Source: Phycisphaerae bacterium
Lineage (GTDB): Bacteria; Planctomycetota; Phycisphaerae; Tepidisphaerales; Tepidisphaeraceae
Direction: 5' to 3'
Assembly: GCA_025924315.1 (NCBI GenBank)
Contig: JAICIO010000030.1
Coordinates: 1-58,240, forward strand
DNA length: 58,240 bases
Below the pieces are notes generated by a model. The model had not been told where the DNA came from. It worked only from the letters and a program-made list of their open reading frames with translations, and searched no databases. Each line of letters opens with the position of its first letter. Position 1 is the first letter of the stretch. The position numbers and the translations under genes were made by a program. Shown one piece after another: positions 7,828 to 16,545 of the stretch.

Positions 7828-10476
7828 ATGCGTACTCTAATTATCGTGCTCTCGTTCACACTTTCCGTGATGACCCAAGCTCAATCGACCACCAGCGCGT
7901 TCTATCCTGCGGACATGGTCGCCCGCGCTCGGGCGAACGCGGAGAAGTCCGAATGGGGCCGCACGATGCGCGATCACTTCATTGCGTGCGCCGAGCCATG
8001 GATGAAGATGAGCGATGACGAGCTGTGGAACCTGATGTTCGGCGCCACGATCACCCGCTCGTGGCAGGTCTGGTCGAGCGGCTTCTGCCCCAAATGCCAT
8101 GAGCCCGTGCCGATGTACAACTGGATCATCAGCGGCGTGGATCATCCGTGGAAAGTCCAGTGCCCGCACTGCCACGAGTTCTTTCCGAAGAACGATTTCC
8201 ACAAATTTTACGAGAGCGGGCTGGATGAGCACGCGGTGTTCGATCCGAAGAAGGCGGACCGATCGCTGCTGTTCAATGAAGAGCATCCCGATCCGAAAGA
8301 TCCGCTGCACATGTTCGGCGTGGATGACGGTGAGGGATACATCGAAGGCAACAATCGCTGGCGGTTCATCGGTACGTATCTGATCTTCGGCCAATGGAAG
8401 CAGGCGATTCTTTCCGGTGCCAAGAACCTCGCCGCCGCATACCTCATGAGCGGCGATGCGAAATACGCGCACAAATCAGCAATTTTGCTCGATCGGATTG
8501 CGGACTTGTATCCCACGTTTGATTTCCACGCGCAGGGGGTGGTTTACGAAATCCATCAGGGCAGCGGTTACGTTTCGATCTGGCACGACGCAAACATCGA
8601 GACGCGGTTCATCGCGCTGACCTATGACGCGATCAAGCCCGCGATCGCGCACGATCAGGCGCTGGCGGACTTTTTGCAGAAGAAGCATGAGCAGTACAAA
8701 ACACCACTGGATAAATCCACGCCGGCGAAGGTGATGGAGAACATCGAGACGCGGATCTTCAAGGATGCGATCGCGCAGACAGACAAGATCCATTCAAACT
8801 ATCCGCAGCAGCCGCTGACGATCGCGCTCATGCACGCGGTGATGGGCTGGCCGGGAAATCGTGAGGCGGTGCTGAAAGAGCTCGACCCAGTGATCGAGCA
8901 ATCGACCGCGGTTGATGGCGTCACCGGCGAGAAGGGGCTGGCGAATTACTCGGCGTATGCAGCGTACAACATGTCGGCGTTCCTCGGCTATTTCGCGCAG
9001 GCGGATCCGAATTTCCTTCCCGACATGGTGAAGCGGCATCCGCGATTGCCGGACATGTGGCGGTTCTTCATCGACACGTGGTGCTTCGGCACGTACTACC
9101 CACTCAGCGGCGACACGGGGATTAATGCGACGCCGATCAAGCAGTACATGGGCGTCGAGGCGTCGCCGGATCATGGCCTGGTGTGGAATGACAAGGGCAT
9201 CTCCTATGCGAACGGCCTGATCGGTCCGTCGATGTATTCATTCCTTTGGCAGCTCTACAAAATCACCGGCGACGAGCGCTTCGCGCAGGTCCTCTACGGG
9301 GTGAACCACGACACGATCGATGGCCTCCCGTGGGATCTGTTCTCGGACGATCCGGCGAAGATGCAGAGCGAAATGAAGTCGCTGATCGACAAGGTCGGTC
9401 CGACGCTTCACACGCCGAGCGTGAACAAACAACAGTGGTGCCTCGCGATTTTGCGCTCGGGCAATGACAAGAATCCGCGCGCGCTGTGGCTCGATTACGA
9501 TGCGGGCGGAACGCACGGCCACTTCGATGGGATGAACCTCGGGCTTTTCGCGAAGGGCCTCGATCTCATGCCCGACTTCGGCTATCCGCAGGTGCAATTC
9601 GGCGGATGGACTTCGCCCAAGGCCCTTTGGTACGTGAGCACGGCGGCCCACAACACGGTGCTCGTCGACGGCGTGAACCAGCAAACTGCGCAAGGCAAGA
9701 CGACCCTTTGGACAACGGGCAAACCCTTCAGCGCGATCACCGCATCAGCTCCTGCACTGATCGGTGGACAGCAATACGAGCGCACGGCGGCGTCGATCGA
9801 TATCGATGACGACGATGCGTACGTGGTCGATATCTTTCGCGTCGTCGGCGGACACGATCACGCGAAATTTTTCCACAGCCATTTCGGCACGATCACGACG
9901 AACGGATTGAATCTGACGAAGGGCGAACAATTTCTCGATCCACAGTTGATGCGGAATTTCCAGACCGATTCGCATCCGCCGGAAGTGTGGTCTGTCGATT
10001 GGAAGATCAACGATCTCTACCACCTCGTGCCTGATCGAAAGGACCTGCACGTCCGCTACACGGATCTCACGCGCGGCGCGACGGCGACGACCTGCGAAGG
10101 CTGGTGCGTGGCGGGGTCATGGGCCACGACGAACGAAATCTGGATTCCTCGAGTGCTCGTCCGGCGAAAATCGACGGACAGCGCGCCGCTCGCATCGACG
10201 TTCGTCAGCGTAATCGAACCGTACGAGGGGAAATCGAAAATCAAAAGCATTCGACGCTTGCCGATCGAAGGTGCCGGCGACAATTGCGTGGCGATTCAGA
10301 TTGATCTGGTCGATGGCCGGTCGGATTTGATCATGAGCCGCGATGTCGAAAACCCGCTGAAGCTGCCGGTGCCGGAGAAGCTCGTTCAACCGGATTGGAA
10401 GGTGACGCTCGATCAGCGATTGGCGTTCGTACGTCGGGATGCGAACGGAAAGGTGCTCGAGAGGTCAATTCATTAA
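7828..10476 (+). CDS. Secreted heparinase II/III-family polysaccharide lyase-like protein
   Basis: 882 residues from ATG 7828 (GTG 7825 also possible), beginning with a signal peptide (LIIVLSFTLSVMTQA). Two CxxC pairs (CPKC and CPHC, about residues 87-115) form a likely zinc ribbon near the N-terminus. An (alpha/alpha)-toroid region follows. The heparinase II/III signature GGTHGHFDGMNLGLFAKG, with the expected catalytic His, lies near residue 565, followed by a C-terminal beta-sandwich. The family (for example PL12, PL15, PL17, PL21) cleaves uronic-acid polysaccharides by beta-elimination; the substrate here is unknown. It converges on the amidase gene, with one REP element between them. Confidence 0.85.
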   Translation: MRTLIIVLSFTLSVMTQAQSTTSAFYPADMVARARANAEKSEWGRTMRDHFIACAEPWMKMSDDELWNLMFGATITRSWQVWSSGFCPKCHEPVPMYNWIISGVDHPWKVQCPHCHEFFPKNDFHKFYESGLDEHAVFDPKKADRSLLFNEEHPDPKDPLHMFGVDDGEGYIEGNNRWRFIGTYLIFGQWKQAILSGAKNLAAAYLMSGDAKYAHKSAILLDRIADLYPTFDFHAQGVVYEIHQGSGYVSIWHDANIETRFIALTYDAIKPAIAHDQALADFLQKKHEQYKTPLDKSTPAKVMENIETRIFKDAIAQTDKIHSNYPQQPLTIALMHAVMGWPGNREAVLKELDPVIEQSTAVDGVTGEKGLANYSAYAAYNMSAFLGYFAQADPNFLPDMVKRHPRLPDMWRFFIDTWCFGTYYPLSGDTGINATPIKQYMGVEASPDHGLVWNDKGISYANGLIGPSMYSFLWQLYKITGDERFAQVLYGVNHDTIDGLPWDLFSDDPAKMQSEMKSLIDKVGPTLHTPSVNKQQWCLAILRSGNDKNPRALWLDYDAGGTHGHFDGMNLGLFAKGLDLMPDFGYPQVQFGGWTSPKALWYVSTAAHNTVLVDGVNQQTAQGKTTLWTTGKPFSAITASAPALIGGQQYERTAASIDIDDDDAYVVDIFRVVGGHDHAKFFHSHFGTITTNGLNLTKGEQFLDPQLMRNFQTDSHPPEVWSVDWKINDLYHLVPDRKDLHVRYTDLTRGATATTCEGWCVAGSWATTNEIWIPRVLVRRKSTDSAPLASTFVSVIEPYEGKSKIKSIRRLPIEGAGDNCVAIQIDLVDGRSDLIMSRDVENPLKLPVPEKLVQPDWKVTLDQRLAFVRRDANGKVLERSIH

Positions 10477-10483
10477 CGGCCTT

Positions 10484-10558
10484 GTTGGGTGCGCTGCTGC
10501 GCACGGGTTTTTTCTTTTCCGCACGATTTAATAACGGGTGCGCTGACGCGCACCCTAC
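10484..10558. repeat. GTAG-type paired REP element, copy 3, between convergent genes
   Basis: The left arm TTGGGTGCGCTGCTGCGCAC and right arm GGGTGCGCTGACGCG + CACCCTAC are variants of the same element with loops changed (CTG and TGA for TTCA). It starts eight bases after the lyase stop. Its right GTAG end provides the TAG stop codon (10555-10557) of the amidase on the minus strand. Confidence 0.85.
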
Positions 10559-12279
10559 AACGGCGGAATCTTCGTCGTATCCGGCCATTGCTTGTGCCAT
10601 TCGGTTGATCGCTCGAATGCGAGGCCGAGACAGAGAATCGCATCTTCGCGGTAGAGATCGCCGACGAACTCTATCGACAGCGGCAGGCCTTCGAACATTC
10701 CACAGCGTGTCACGAGCGACGGATGTCCTGTGAGGTTCGTATACGACACCGTTGGTCCCGCGTACGGAAATGTCACGTAACAATCGACGTCTTTTAAGGC
10801 TTCATGCATCTCGAGCTGAAGCTGAGTACGAACCTGCTGAGCTCGCAGGTAATCCGCGGCGGGGATCGTTGATCCGACGCGGAAGACGTTCGGCCAGCTG
10901 CCGGCGTCCTGCTGGACGAGTTCGTTGATCTGATCGCTGTCGATGAGCTCCATGAAGTTGCACGCCGATTCGCATGCGATCGTGAGGCTCGCGAGACCCG
11001 TGTAGTTTTTCGTCGGCGGACGTGTAATTGGTTTCAGCTCGCCGACAAGCTCGCGCACATGATCGATCGCCGCGCGCATTGTCTTGTTTTTCTCTTCGTT
11101 CTTTCCCTTGAGCGCGTTGTCGACGTCCGCCAGTGCGATGCCGACGCGAAGCTTTTTCAAATTCGTCGAGGCGCTCCAATTGAACGGAACGCTCGCGGCC
11201 GTCGAATCACGGCCGTCGGGACCGTGAATCGCGCTGAGGATGAGTGCGCAATCTTCGACCCCGCGGGCCATGGGTCCGAGCTTGTCCATTGTTCGGGCCA
11301 GCGCCATCGCGCCGAAGCGAGACACACGGCCGTACGTCGGGCGAAGACCGGTCAAGCCGTTGGTGATGCACGGACTGATGATGCTGCCGAGCGTTTCGCT
11401 GCCGACTGCAAACGCGACGAGGCCCGCGGCCGTCGCGGCGCCTGGGCCCGCGGATGATCCGCTCGATCCCGTCGAAGGCTTCCACGGATTGCGCGTCATC
11501 CCGCCGAACCACACATCTCCCATCGCCAGCTCACCCATCGACAACTTCGCGATGAGCACCGCCCCGGCTTCTTCAAGCCGCTTCACGACCGTCGCGTCTT
11601 CGTCGAACCTGCGATCGGCATACGGCTTCACACCCCACGTTGTCGGAACGCCTTTCGTCGCGAGCAGATCTTTCGCGCCCCACGGAATACCGTGCAACGG
11701 ACCGCGCGATTTGCCGCCAGCCAGTTCTGCATCGGCCCGCTTCGCCTGCGCGAGCGCGAGTTCTTCGGTCAACGTGATCACGCAATTCAATCGCGTGCCG
11801 AAGCGCTTGAGGCGATCAAGATACATCTTCGTCAGCTGCGTCGAGGTGATCTTCTTCGCGAAAATCAGGCGCGAGAGATCGACAACGGTGGCGAAGGCGA
11901 GGTGTTCGATGTCGCCGTCGTAATCAGGAACTGGTCCGTCGCTCATCGTGCAGCTCGATGACCCAGTCGGATATGAAACGCCCGCAATTCGCGGATCGAA
12001 ATGGACGGCGGGTTCGATGTTCGGGTCGATCTTGCGATTGCGGAGGTTGACGAGGACTTCGCGCTTCGCGGTAGCGTTCTCGACCATCATCTCGCGCTGC
12101 TTCGGCGTGAAATGCCGGCCTGTGACTTTCTCGATTGAGGCGAAATCATCGGGCGTGATGGCGTCGGCATGTGTTGTAGAAGTGGTCGTGGTGGTCGCGG
12201 CGCGAAGTCCGCCTGTGACGCCGAGGACCCCGGTTGTCATGATGCCCTTTACGACTTTCCGTCGAGACATCTTCGCCAC
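10555..12279 (-). CDS. Amidase-signature family hydrolase, probably exported
   Basis: Ser-cisSer-Lys amidase. The catalytic Lys is in HGIPWGAKDLL, the serines are in the glycine/serine-rich GSSGSSAGPGAA segment and in GSETLGSI. The frame extends to 12420, but GTG 12279 has AGGAG six bases upstream and gives MAKMSRRKVVKG followed by a hydrophobic stretch, which resembles a twin-arginine or lipid-free signal. ATG 12270 is the alternative. The ~90-residue segment before the amidase core (TPDDFASIEKVTGRHFTPKQRE) is typical of a planctomycete/acidobacterial amidase subgroup. Its natural amide substrate is unknown. The stop codon lies inside a REP element. Confidence 0.88.
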   Translation of the reverse strand: MAKMSRRKVVKGIMTTGVLGVTGGLRAATTTTTSTTHADAITPDDFASIEKVTGRHFTPKQREMMVENATAKREVLVNLRNRKIDPNIEPAVHFDPRIAGVSYPTGSSSCTMSDGPVPDYDGDIEHLAFATVVDLSRLIFAKKITSTQLTKMYLDRLKRFGTRLNCVITLTEELALAQAKRADAELAGGKSRGPLHGIPWGAKDLLATKGVPTTWGVKPYADRRFDEDATVVKRLEEAGAVLIAKLSMGELAMGDVWFGGMTRNPWKPSTGSSGSSAGPGAATAAGLVAFAVGSETLGSIISPCITNGLTGLRPTYGRVSRFGAMALARTMDKLGPMARGVEDCALILSAIHGPDGRDSTAASVPFNWSASTNLKKLRVGIALADVDNALKGKNEEKNKTMRAAIDHVRELVGELKPITRPPTKNYTGLASLTIACESACNFMELIDSDQINELVQQDAGSWPNVFRVGSTIPAADYLRAQQVRTQLQLEMHEALKDVDCYVTFPYAGPTVSYTNLTGHPSLVTRCGMFEGLPLSIEFVGDLYREDAILCLGLAFERSTEWHKQWPDTTKIPPL

Positions 12280-12298
12280 GTGCCTCTCCTGAATTGTT

Positions 12299-12374
12299 TT
12301 GCCACCGATGGGGCACCGATGCACACCGATGAAACGGATTATTATCGGTGTCCATCGGTGTTCATCGGTGGCAA
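12299..12374. repeat. CACCGATG-type inverted repeat
   Basis: TTGCCACCGATGGGGCACCG, continuing as ATGCACACCGATG, is inverted against ATCGGTGTCCATCGGTG + TTCATCGGTGGCAA. The unit CACCGATG recurs three times in each arm. It occupies almost the whole gap between the amidase and the PfpI-family gene. Confidence 0.8.
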
Positions 12375-12380
12375 ATTCTT

Positions 12381-12968
12381 TTACCCGCGCGATGAAGCCG
12401 GGATCATTTCCTTCACCCACTCGGGCGCGATCGGTTTACCTTTCGTCCCGGTGGCTTTTCCTTCGCTGACGAGTTGCAGGATCGCGTTGCTGAAGGCGGG
12501 CAAATCATCGGGACAACGCGACGTGATGATGCTCCCATCGACGACGCATTCTTCATCGACCCACTTTCCGCCGGCGTTGGTGACGTCGTGAATGATCGAC
12601 ATGTAGCTCGTGCAGCGACGGCCTCGTAGCGTATCGGTCGAGCAAAGCATCCACGGCCCGTGGCAGATCGCGGCCATCGGGATCTTCGCACTGGCGGCCG
12701 CGCGGACGAGCTTTACCATGCCTTCATCGCGCCGCATGTGATCGGGTGATGTGCCACCGGGAATCACGATCAGGTCGTAATCCGTCGCCTTCACGTCCTT
12801 CGCGCTCTTCTCCGCCTTCTGCGGATAGCCGTGCTTGCCGACGTACGTTTCACCCGCTTTCGGGCCGATCACTTCGACTGTGTGGCCCGCTTCTTTCAGC
12901 CGTAAGCGCGGATATTGCAGCTCGAGATCTTCGTAAATCTTTTCGACGAGGATTGCGATTTTGGCCAT
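12381..12968 (-). CDS. DJ-1/PfpI-family protein
   Basis: 195 residues of the PfpI class. The nucleophile elbow is AAICHGPWML (Cys followed by His), with the conserved Glu in ILVEKIYEDLE and the family segment DLIVIPGGTSPDHMR. Homologues act as deglycases or stress-related hydrolases in the cytoplasm; the exact activity cannot be told from sequence. ATG 12968 is chosen because AGGG is placed upstream and the family starts here; the frame continuing to 13067 only reads through the adjacent palindromes. Confidence 0.9.
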   Translation of the reverse strand: MAKIAILVEKIYEDLELQYPRLRLKEAGHTVEVIGPKAGETYVGKHGYPQKAEKSAKDVKATDYDLIVIPGGTSPDHMRRDEGMVKLVRAAASAKIPMAAICHGPWMLCSTDTLRGRRCTSYMSIIHDVTNAGGKWVDEECVVDGSIITSRCPDDLPAFSNAILQLVSEGKATGTKGKPIAPEWVKEMIPASSRG

Positions 12969-12994
12969 GAGATGCCCTTCCGGCGTTCGTGCGC

Positions 12995-13073
12995 AACCGC
13001 TTGCTTCCGCAAGCGGCTCGGAAAAACAATGCGGCGTCAGCCTGTTGTGAGCCGCTTGCGGAAGCAAGCGGTT
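12995..13073. repeat. Double-palindrome REP element upstream of RAYT 2
   Basis: Two inverted hairpins: AACCGCTTGC-TTCC-GCAAGCGGCTC (12995-13019) and GAGCCGCTTGC-GGAA-GCAAGCGGTT (13049-13073). The stem is CCGCTTGC, the loop TTCC, the foot AA...CTC. The same design with a different stem follows the transposase at 13608..13690. Confidence 0.9.
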
Positions 13074-13099
13074 GTCCTCGCCGCACTATATTCATTCAA

Positions 13100-13606
13100 A
13101 TGCCCACCTACCACTTTACGTTTCATGCGTATCGTGCTTGGAGAGCCGACAATCCCCGAGGCTACGTAAAGCGAGGAGAAGGGGTTGTACCTCCGAACCC
13201 AGTTGAAGCCGCTTCATGGGGCCGACAAGCAAAGCGCGACGCTGTGCTCTTCAACAACATGATACAGTCGATCTTGATTCGCGGAGCGAAGGATATCTGT
13301 GATCGGCGGCAATGGATTTTGGAAGGCGTAGGAACGGACCTCACCCACCTCCATCTTGTCATCAGTTGGGACGGATTTCTTCCGTGCGATGAGGTGTTGG
13401 CGAAGCTAAAGAACGTGCTGAGCTATCTGCTCGGCAAGTGGAGCGGAAAAAGAGGCAAACGATGGTTTGGGAGGTATGGCGATTGGAAGGTTGTCAATGA
13501 CGCTGACCATCTGGAGTACTTGGTCGGGACGTACTTCCCCGATCATCGAGGGTTATGTTGGCGCGGAGGTCAGGGATTGCCAGAGATACCCACTGGTATC
13601 CTTTGA
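13100..13606 (+). CDS. HUH/Y1 transposase-like protein (RAYT 2)
   Basis: 168 residues. The N-terminal strand YHFTFHAYRAW, the HUH-type motif in DLTHLHLVISW, and the C-terminal YLVGTYFPDHRGLCW are recognisable as a divergent Y1/RAYT-type transposase. The candidate catalytic Tyr lies in DADHLEYLVGTY. Start ATG 13100; the frame reads upstream only through palindromes. It is flanked at 27 bp (5') and 2 bp (3') by matching double-palindrome elements, as expected for a transposase and its own REPs. It is clearly different in sequence from RAYT 1. Confidence 0.75.
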   Translation: MPTYHFTFHAYRAWRADNPRGYVKRGEGVVPPNPVEAASWGRQAKRDAVLFNNMIQSILIRGAKDICDRRQWILEGVGTDLTHLHLVISWDGFLPCDEVLAKLKNVLSYLLGKWSGKRGKRWFGRYGDWKVVNDADHLEYLVGTYFPDHRGLCWRGGQGLPEIPTGIL

Positions 13607-13607
13607 C

Positions 13608-13690
13608 AACCGCAACCTTCCGGTTGCGGCTCAAACGGAACCAGTTCAGTCGATTGTGATTTTCTGAGCCGCAACCGGAAGGTTGCGGTT
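13608..13690. repeat. Double-palindrome REP element downstream of RAYT 2
   Basis: AACCGCAACC-TTCC-GGTTGCGGCTC (13608-13632) and GAGCCGCAACC-GGAA-GGTTGCGGTT (13666-13690). Loop and foot equal those of the upstream element, but the stem is CCGCAACC rather than CCGCTTGC, with both strands changed so that pairing is kept. Confidence 0.9.
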
Positions 13691-13712
13691 GCACAGACGA
13701 CGAAAACAGTGA

Positions 13713-13955
13713 TCAGAACCACTCGATGACGGCAACCAAAACTCCAGCCGCCGTCACCATGCCGATCAGGATCCAGAAGAAGATCACCGTCGCTTCCCAT
13801 GGCACCTGCGACATGGTGTGGCATTTCACGGACTTGTAGGCGATGGAGACGCCGAGGCACAAAGGCAAAAGTAGTAGATACCACTGATCCCAGATCGGCG
13901 GTTGGTTGAGAAACGGGTGCCAGGCATATGCGGCGAGGAGGGAGGCGGGGATCAC
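13713..13955 (-). CDS. Small membrane protein, unknown function
   Basis: 80 residues with two likely membrane segments (WYLLLLPLCLGVSIAY and ATVIFFWILIGMVTAAGVLVAVIEWF). It is the third gene of a coupled cassette: its ATG overlaps the stop of the preceding gene by four bases (ATGA). I do not recognise the family. Coding is supported by the overlap and the coherent membrane topology. Confidence 0.7.
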   Translation of the reverse strand: MIPASLLAAYAWHPFLNQPPIWDQWYLLLLPLCLGVSIAYKSVKCHTMSQVPWEATVIFFWILIGMVTAAGVLVAVIEWF

Positions 13956-14581
13956 GCGGCCTCCGGCGCAGGCGGTTGGGGACTCGGTTCAACCGTCGTT
14001 GTCATCGACTGATAGCGGCCGGCGCGGAAGGACGAGTCGATGATCGCGAGCAGGTTGAGCATTCCGGCGATCGCGGTGTAGAGCGTGCCGATCTCCCACA
14101 GGCGCGCGTGCGATTTGGTGACCTTGGAATAAATGCTGCCGGGATTGGTCGGCTCTGCGGCGTGAAGGGAGATATCCGCGGTGACGATCGTGATCGGACC
14201 GAGCAATACCTGCGCGACAAACCAAGGCTTGTTGGCGACCTCATAGAACGGCCGTTTTTTCAGGGCCCAGTCGCCGGAGGACAACAGGCCATTGGGGATG
14301 GTGTTCCCGCTGTTGTCGAGCAGCACGCGCTCGCCCTGGTCGTTGAACCCCGGCACGTCAATCACGCGAATACCCGCGATGAGGATGCCAGCGGCGAACA
14401 TCAAAAGCACCGTGATGCCGATCGTCAGTCCACGCACACGATGGCCGATGAGCCAGTAACCGAGGCCGGGCAGAGCCCATGCCGCGACGGCGACGATCGG
14501 CGGCGAGGGCGCGTGATTTGCGTTTGCCGAAGACACAGGCGGGATACTGTAGCCGGGCGGGGTTTCCGGGCAAGTAATCAC
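13952..14581 (-). CDS. Polytopic membrane protein of unknown function (DUF6677-like)
   Basis: 209 residues. A proline-rich N-terminus is followed by PGLGYWLIGHRVRGLTIGITVLLMFAAGILIAG, which resembles TM2-type or planctomycete DUF6677 membrane proteins. A second hydrophobic stretch lies at KPWFVAQVLLGPITIV and a third at LWEIGTLYTAIAGMLNLLAIID. Its start overlaps the stop of the upstream gene and its stop overlaps the start of the downstream gene (ATGA both times), so the three are very likely translated together. Family name is from memory and only moderately certain. Confidence 0.75.
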   Translation of the reverse strand: MITCPETPPGYSIPPVSSANANHAPSPPIVAVAAWALPGLGYWLIGHRVRGLTIGITVLLMFAAGILIAGIRVIDVPGFNDQGERVLLDNSGNTIPNGLLSSGDWALKKRPFYEVANKPWFVAQVLLGPITIVTADISLHAAEPTNPGSIYSKVTKSHARLWEIGTLYTAIAGMLNLLAIIDSSFRAGRYQSMTTTVEPSPQPPAPEAA

Positions 14582-14820
14582 GGGACCGCCTGCTCAAGGT
14601 TCGTGACTTGTCCCATCAGAAACGTGACGATCACAGTTTGACCTTCTACCGGCGTGGTGCGCGCCGCGTGCTGTGGGGCGCGGATCGCGAGGACTTGCTC
14701 GGGGTGCTCGGGGCGCGTCACGTGCAGTTCGTAATAAAGATCGCTGTGGATAGTCAAGGGACGGACCGCGTGGATGGTAACGGTCCACGTGCCGATCATG
14801 GGAGGGGTGACGGAAGACAT
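14578..14820 (-). CDS. Small hypothetical protein, first gene of the coupled cassette
   Basis: 80 residues, soluble, rich in beta-type residues (WTVTIHAVRPLTIHSDLYYELHVTRPE). There is no signal peptide and no recognised domain. It leads a three-gene set joined by four-base overlaps with two membrane proteins, so it probably acts with them. Confidence 0.65.
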   Translation of the reverse strand: MSSVTPPMIGTWTVTIHAVRPLTIHSDLYYELHVTRPEHPEQVLAIRAPQHAARTTPVEGQTVIVTFLMGQVTNLEQAVP

Positions 14821-14841
14821 AAAAAGCGAAGGATGAAGGAT

Positions 14842-14889
14842 GAATTATGAAGGATGAAACAATTCTTCAGAATTCATCATTCATAATTT
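14842..14889. repeat. AT-rich inverted repeat
   Basis: GAATTATGAAGGATGAA (14842-14858) is inverted against TTCATCATTCATAATTT (14873-14889) with two mismatches. It lies between the cassette above and the PfkB kinase gene, and GAAGGATGA is also repeated just upstream. Confidence 0.65.
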
Positions 14890-14895
14890 GATTAC

Positions 14896-15828
14896 TCACC
14901 AGATCCGCGCCAGCGTTTCGTCGAAGCTTTTGACGCCGGTACTCGCGCCCAGCGCCGTGCAGCAGTCGGCCGCGGCGCGGTTGGCGAATTGGGCGGCTTG
15001 CTTCAGCGGCATTTGTTTTCTCAGGGCGACGAGCAAGCCACCGAACCACGTGTCACCGGCGCCGGTTGTGTCTACTACTTTTACCTTGTAAGCCGGAGCG
15101 AAAACGGCCTCTTTCCCGTCGTCGAGATAGCACCCCTCGGAATCAAGCTTGACGGCGATCAGGCCTTGCGGCATGTGCTCGCGAAAGGCGGCGACCATCT
15201 TCTTGGGGATTCTTTCGCCGGTGAGCGCGGTTGCTTCGGTGCGGCTCGGCGCAAACAGATCGACCTGGGCGAGAATCGGCCAGAGGAGCTTGGCATCGGC
15301 GGGTGGATTCACGGTGTCGAGCGCAACTTTTGTTCCGGGCGAAGTGGAGCGAAATTCCTTCAATCCCTCAGCAAGGTGCGGCGTGAGCGTTGGTAGGAGG
15401 CCGAAGTATCCGACCTGCATCCACGCGCATTTGCCGAAGATTGGAAAGCACCTGCGGAACGCGTCGAGATCCAACTGCGGCGTCGGGCCGGGCGTGTGAA
15501 AAAACACTCGCTCGCCGCCGGGCTCGACTGCGACGACGGTGGCGCTCGTTTGAGCGGTTTTGCTAGTGAAAATCGCGCTCGTGTCGAGGCCGGAGCTTTT
15601 GAGCTTTTCGACGACGGCGCGGCCGAGCACGTCATCCCCGACCATTCCCGCGACCGCGACGCGCGCGCCGAGCTTCGCCATCGCGACCCCCGTATTGCAG
15701 ACATTTCCGCCGGTCGTGAGCGACAGCGAATTGAGCAGCGCCAGCCCGCCCGGTTTCGGCGGATTGCGCAGATCCATCGGCTCGGCAATCAGGTCGGCGA
15801 CGATCAGTCCGAAAATGGCGGCGTCCAT
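14896..15828 (-). CDS. PfkB-family carbohydrate kinase
   Basis: 310 residues of the ribokinase/PfkB family, phosphorylating a sugar or nucleoside with ATP in the cytoplasm. The N-terminal motif GGNVCNTGVAMAKLGARVAVAG binds the substrate. The C-terminal signature DTTGAGDTWFGGLL contains the catalytic Asp and anion hole. Length matches the family. No sugar transporter or other pathway gene is adjacent, so the substrate is not predicted. Confidence 0.92.
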   Translation of the reverse strand: MDAAIFGLIVADLIAEPMDLRNPPKPGGLALLNSLSLTTGGNVCNTGVAMAKLGARVAVAGMVGDDVLGRAVVEKLKSSGLDTSAIFTSKTAQTSATVVAVEPGGERVFFHTPGPTPQLDLDAFRRCFPIFGKCAWMQVGYFGLLPTLTPHLAEGLKEFRSTSPGTKVALDTVNPPADAKLLWPILAQVDLFAPSRTEATALTGERIPKKMVAAFREHMPQGLIAVKLDSEGCYLDDGKEAVFAPAYKVKVVDTTGAGDTWFGGLLVALRKQMPLKQAAQFANRAAADCCTALGASTGVKSFDETLARIW

Positions 15829-15873
15829 GAGGCGAAGGTTGAAGAATGAATGAGGAACGGTGAAACGATGCGA

Positions 15874-16161
15874 TCACGTGGAAGCCGTCGCGGCCGCCGG
15901 TGGCGCGGAAAGCACTTCCACGACGCTGTACTCGTCGAGATTGAGGGTCGTCTGCTCGCCGTCGTCTTTGCGGATGGCGAGGCGATCGAGCCAGAGTTTG
16001 TCGTCCCGCGAATGGGCGTACCAGCTGCCCGTTTCCTTCTGGGCGTACTCGGTGATCGTGCCGGTCACGGTGGTGGTCCAGGTGTAATCCCGCCCTGCGA
16101 TCTGCTGAGTGACCTTCACCCGCGCACCGGGAACGAGTTTGTTGCGTAAGTCAGGGTCCAT
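15874..16161 (-). CDS. Hypothetical protein
   Basis: 95 residues from ATG 16161 (MDPDLRNKLVPGARVKVTQQ). A beta-rich central part resembles a small OB/SH3-like barrel (ARVKVTQQIAGRDYTWTTTVTGTI), followed by an alanine/threonine-rich tail. It lies 45 bases upstream of the PfkB gene on the same strand and may be co-transcribed with it. I do not recognise the family. Confidence 0.7.
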   Translation of the reverse strand: MDPDLRNKLVPGARVKVTQQIAGRDYTWTTTVTGTITEYAQKETGSWYAHSRDDKLWLDRLAIRKDDGEQTTLNLDEYSVVEVLSAPPAAATAST

Positions 16162-16263
16162 AGAGCGGACATTGTAGGGCAACGTAAGCATTTGTGTAGC
16201 TGGGGAAGCGATCGAATGGCCAATGGCCAAATTCCAATGACCAATCAGACAGGTATCAGTTGC

Positions 16264-16300
16264 TTGACTGGAAGCGACGCTGTACGTACTGTGTACGTAC
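16264..16300 (+). promoter_or_regulatory. Probable promoter and operator of the AbrB-Doc module
   Basis: TTGACT (16264-16269) is followed after 17 bases by TACTGT (16287-16292), a plausible sigma-70-type promoter. Two copies of the palindrome GTACGTAC (16282-16289 and 16293-16300), 11 bases apart centre to centre, overlap the -10 element. Such a position suits autorepression by the antitoxin. Confidence 0.6.
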
Positions 16301-16317
16301 GACAGGAAAGGGCGAAC

Positions 16318-16545
16318 ATGGTGAAGACATTAGCACGCCAAGGGAATTCAGCATGCCTCATTCTCGACCGTTCCATTCTGGATCTACTCGGCTTGGATGA
16401 CGGCTCTGCAGTTCGGATTACGGTTGAGGGCCGAAAGATGATTATGGAGCCGTTGAGCGATGAGGAGCGCGCACAAATGTTCAAAAAGGTCCTTTCGAAG
16501 ACCGGAAAGAAGAACGCTAAACTCTTCCGGAAACTCGCCAAGTGA
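16318..16545 (+). CDS. AbrB/MazE-type antitoxin
   Basis: 75 residues with a SpoVT-AbrB swapped-hairpin DNA-binding domain (VKTLARQGNSACLILDRSILDLLGL, then DGSAVRITVEGRKMIMEPL) and a charged C-terminus for binding the toxin. ATG 16318 follows AGGAAAGGG; the frame upstream reads through the operator. Its TGA overlaps the GTG start of the toxin (GTGA), the usual coupling of antitoxin and toxin. It probably represses its own promoter through the adjacent GTACGTAC repeats. Confidence 0.88.
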   Translation: MVKTLARQGNSACLILDRSILDLLGLDDGSAVRITVEGRKMIMEPLSDEERAQMFKKVLSKTGKKNAKLFRKLAK

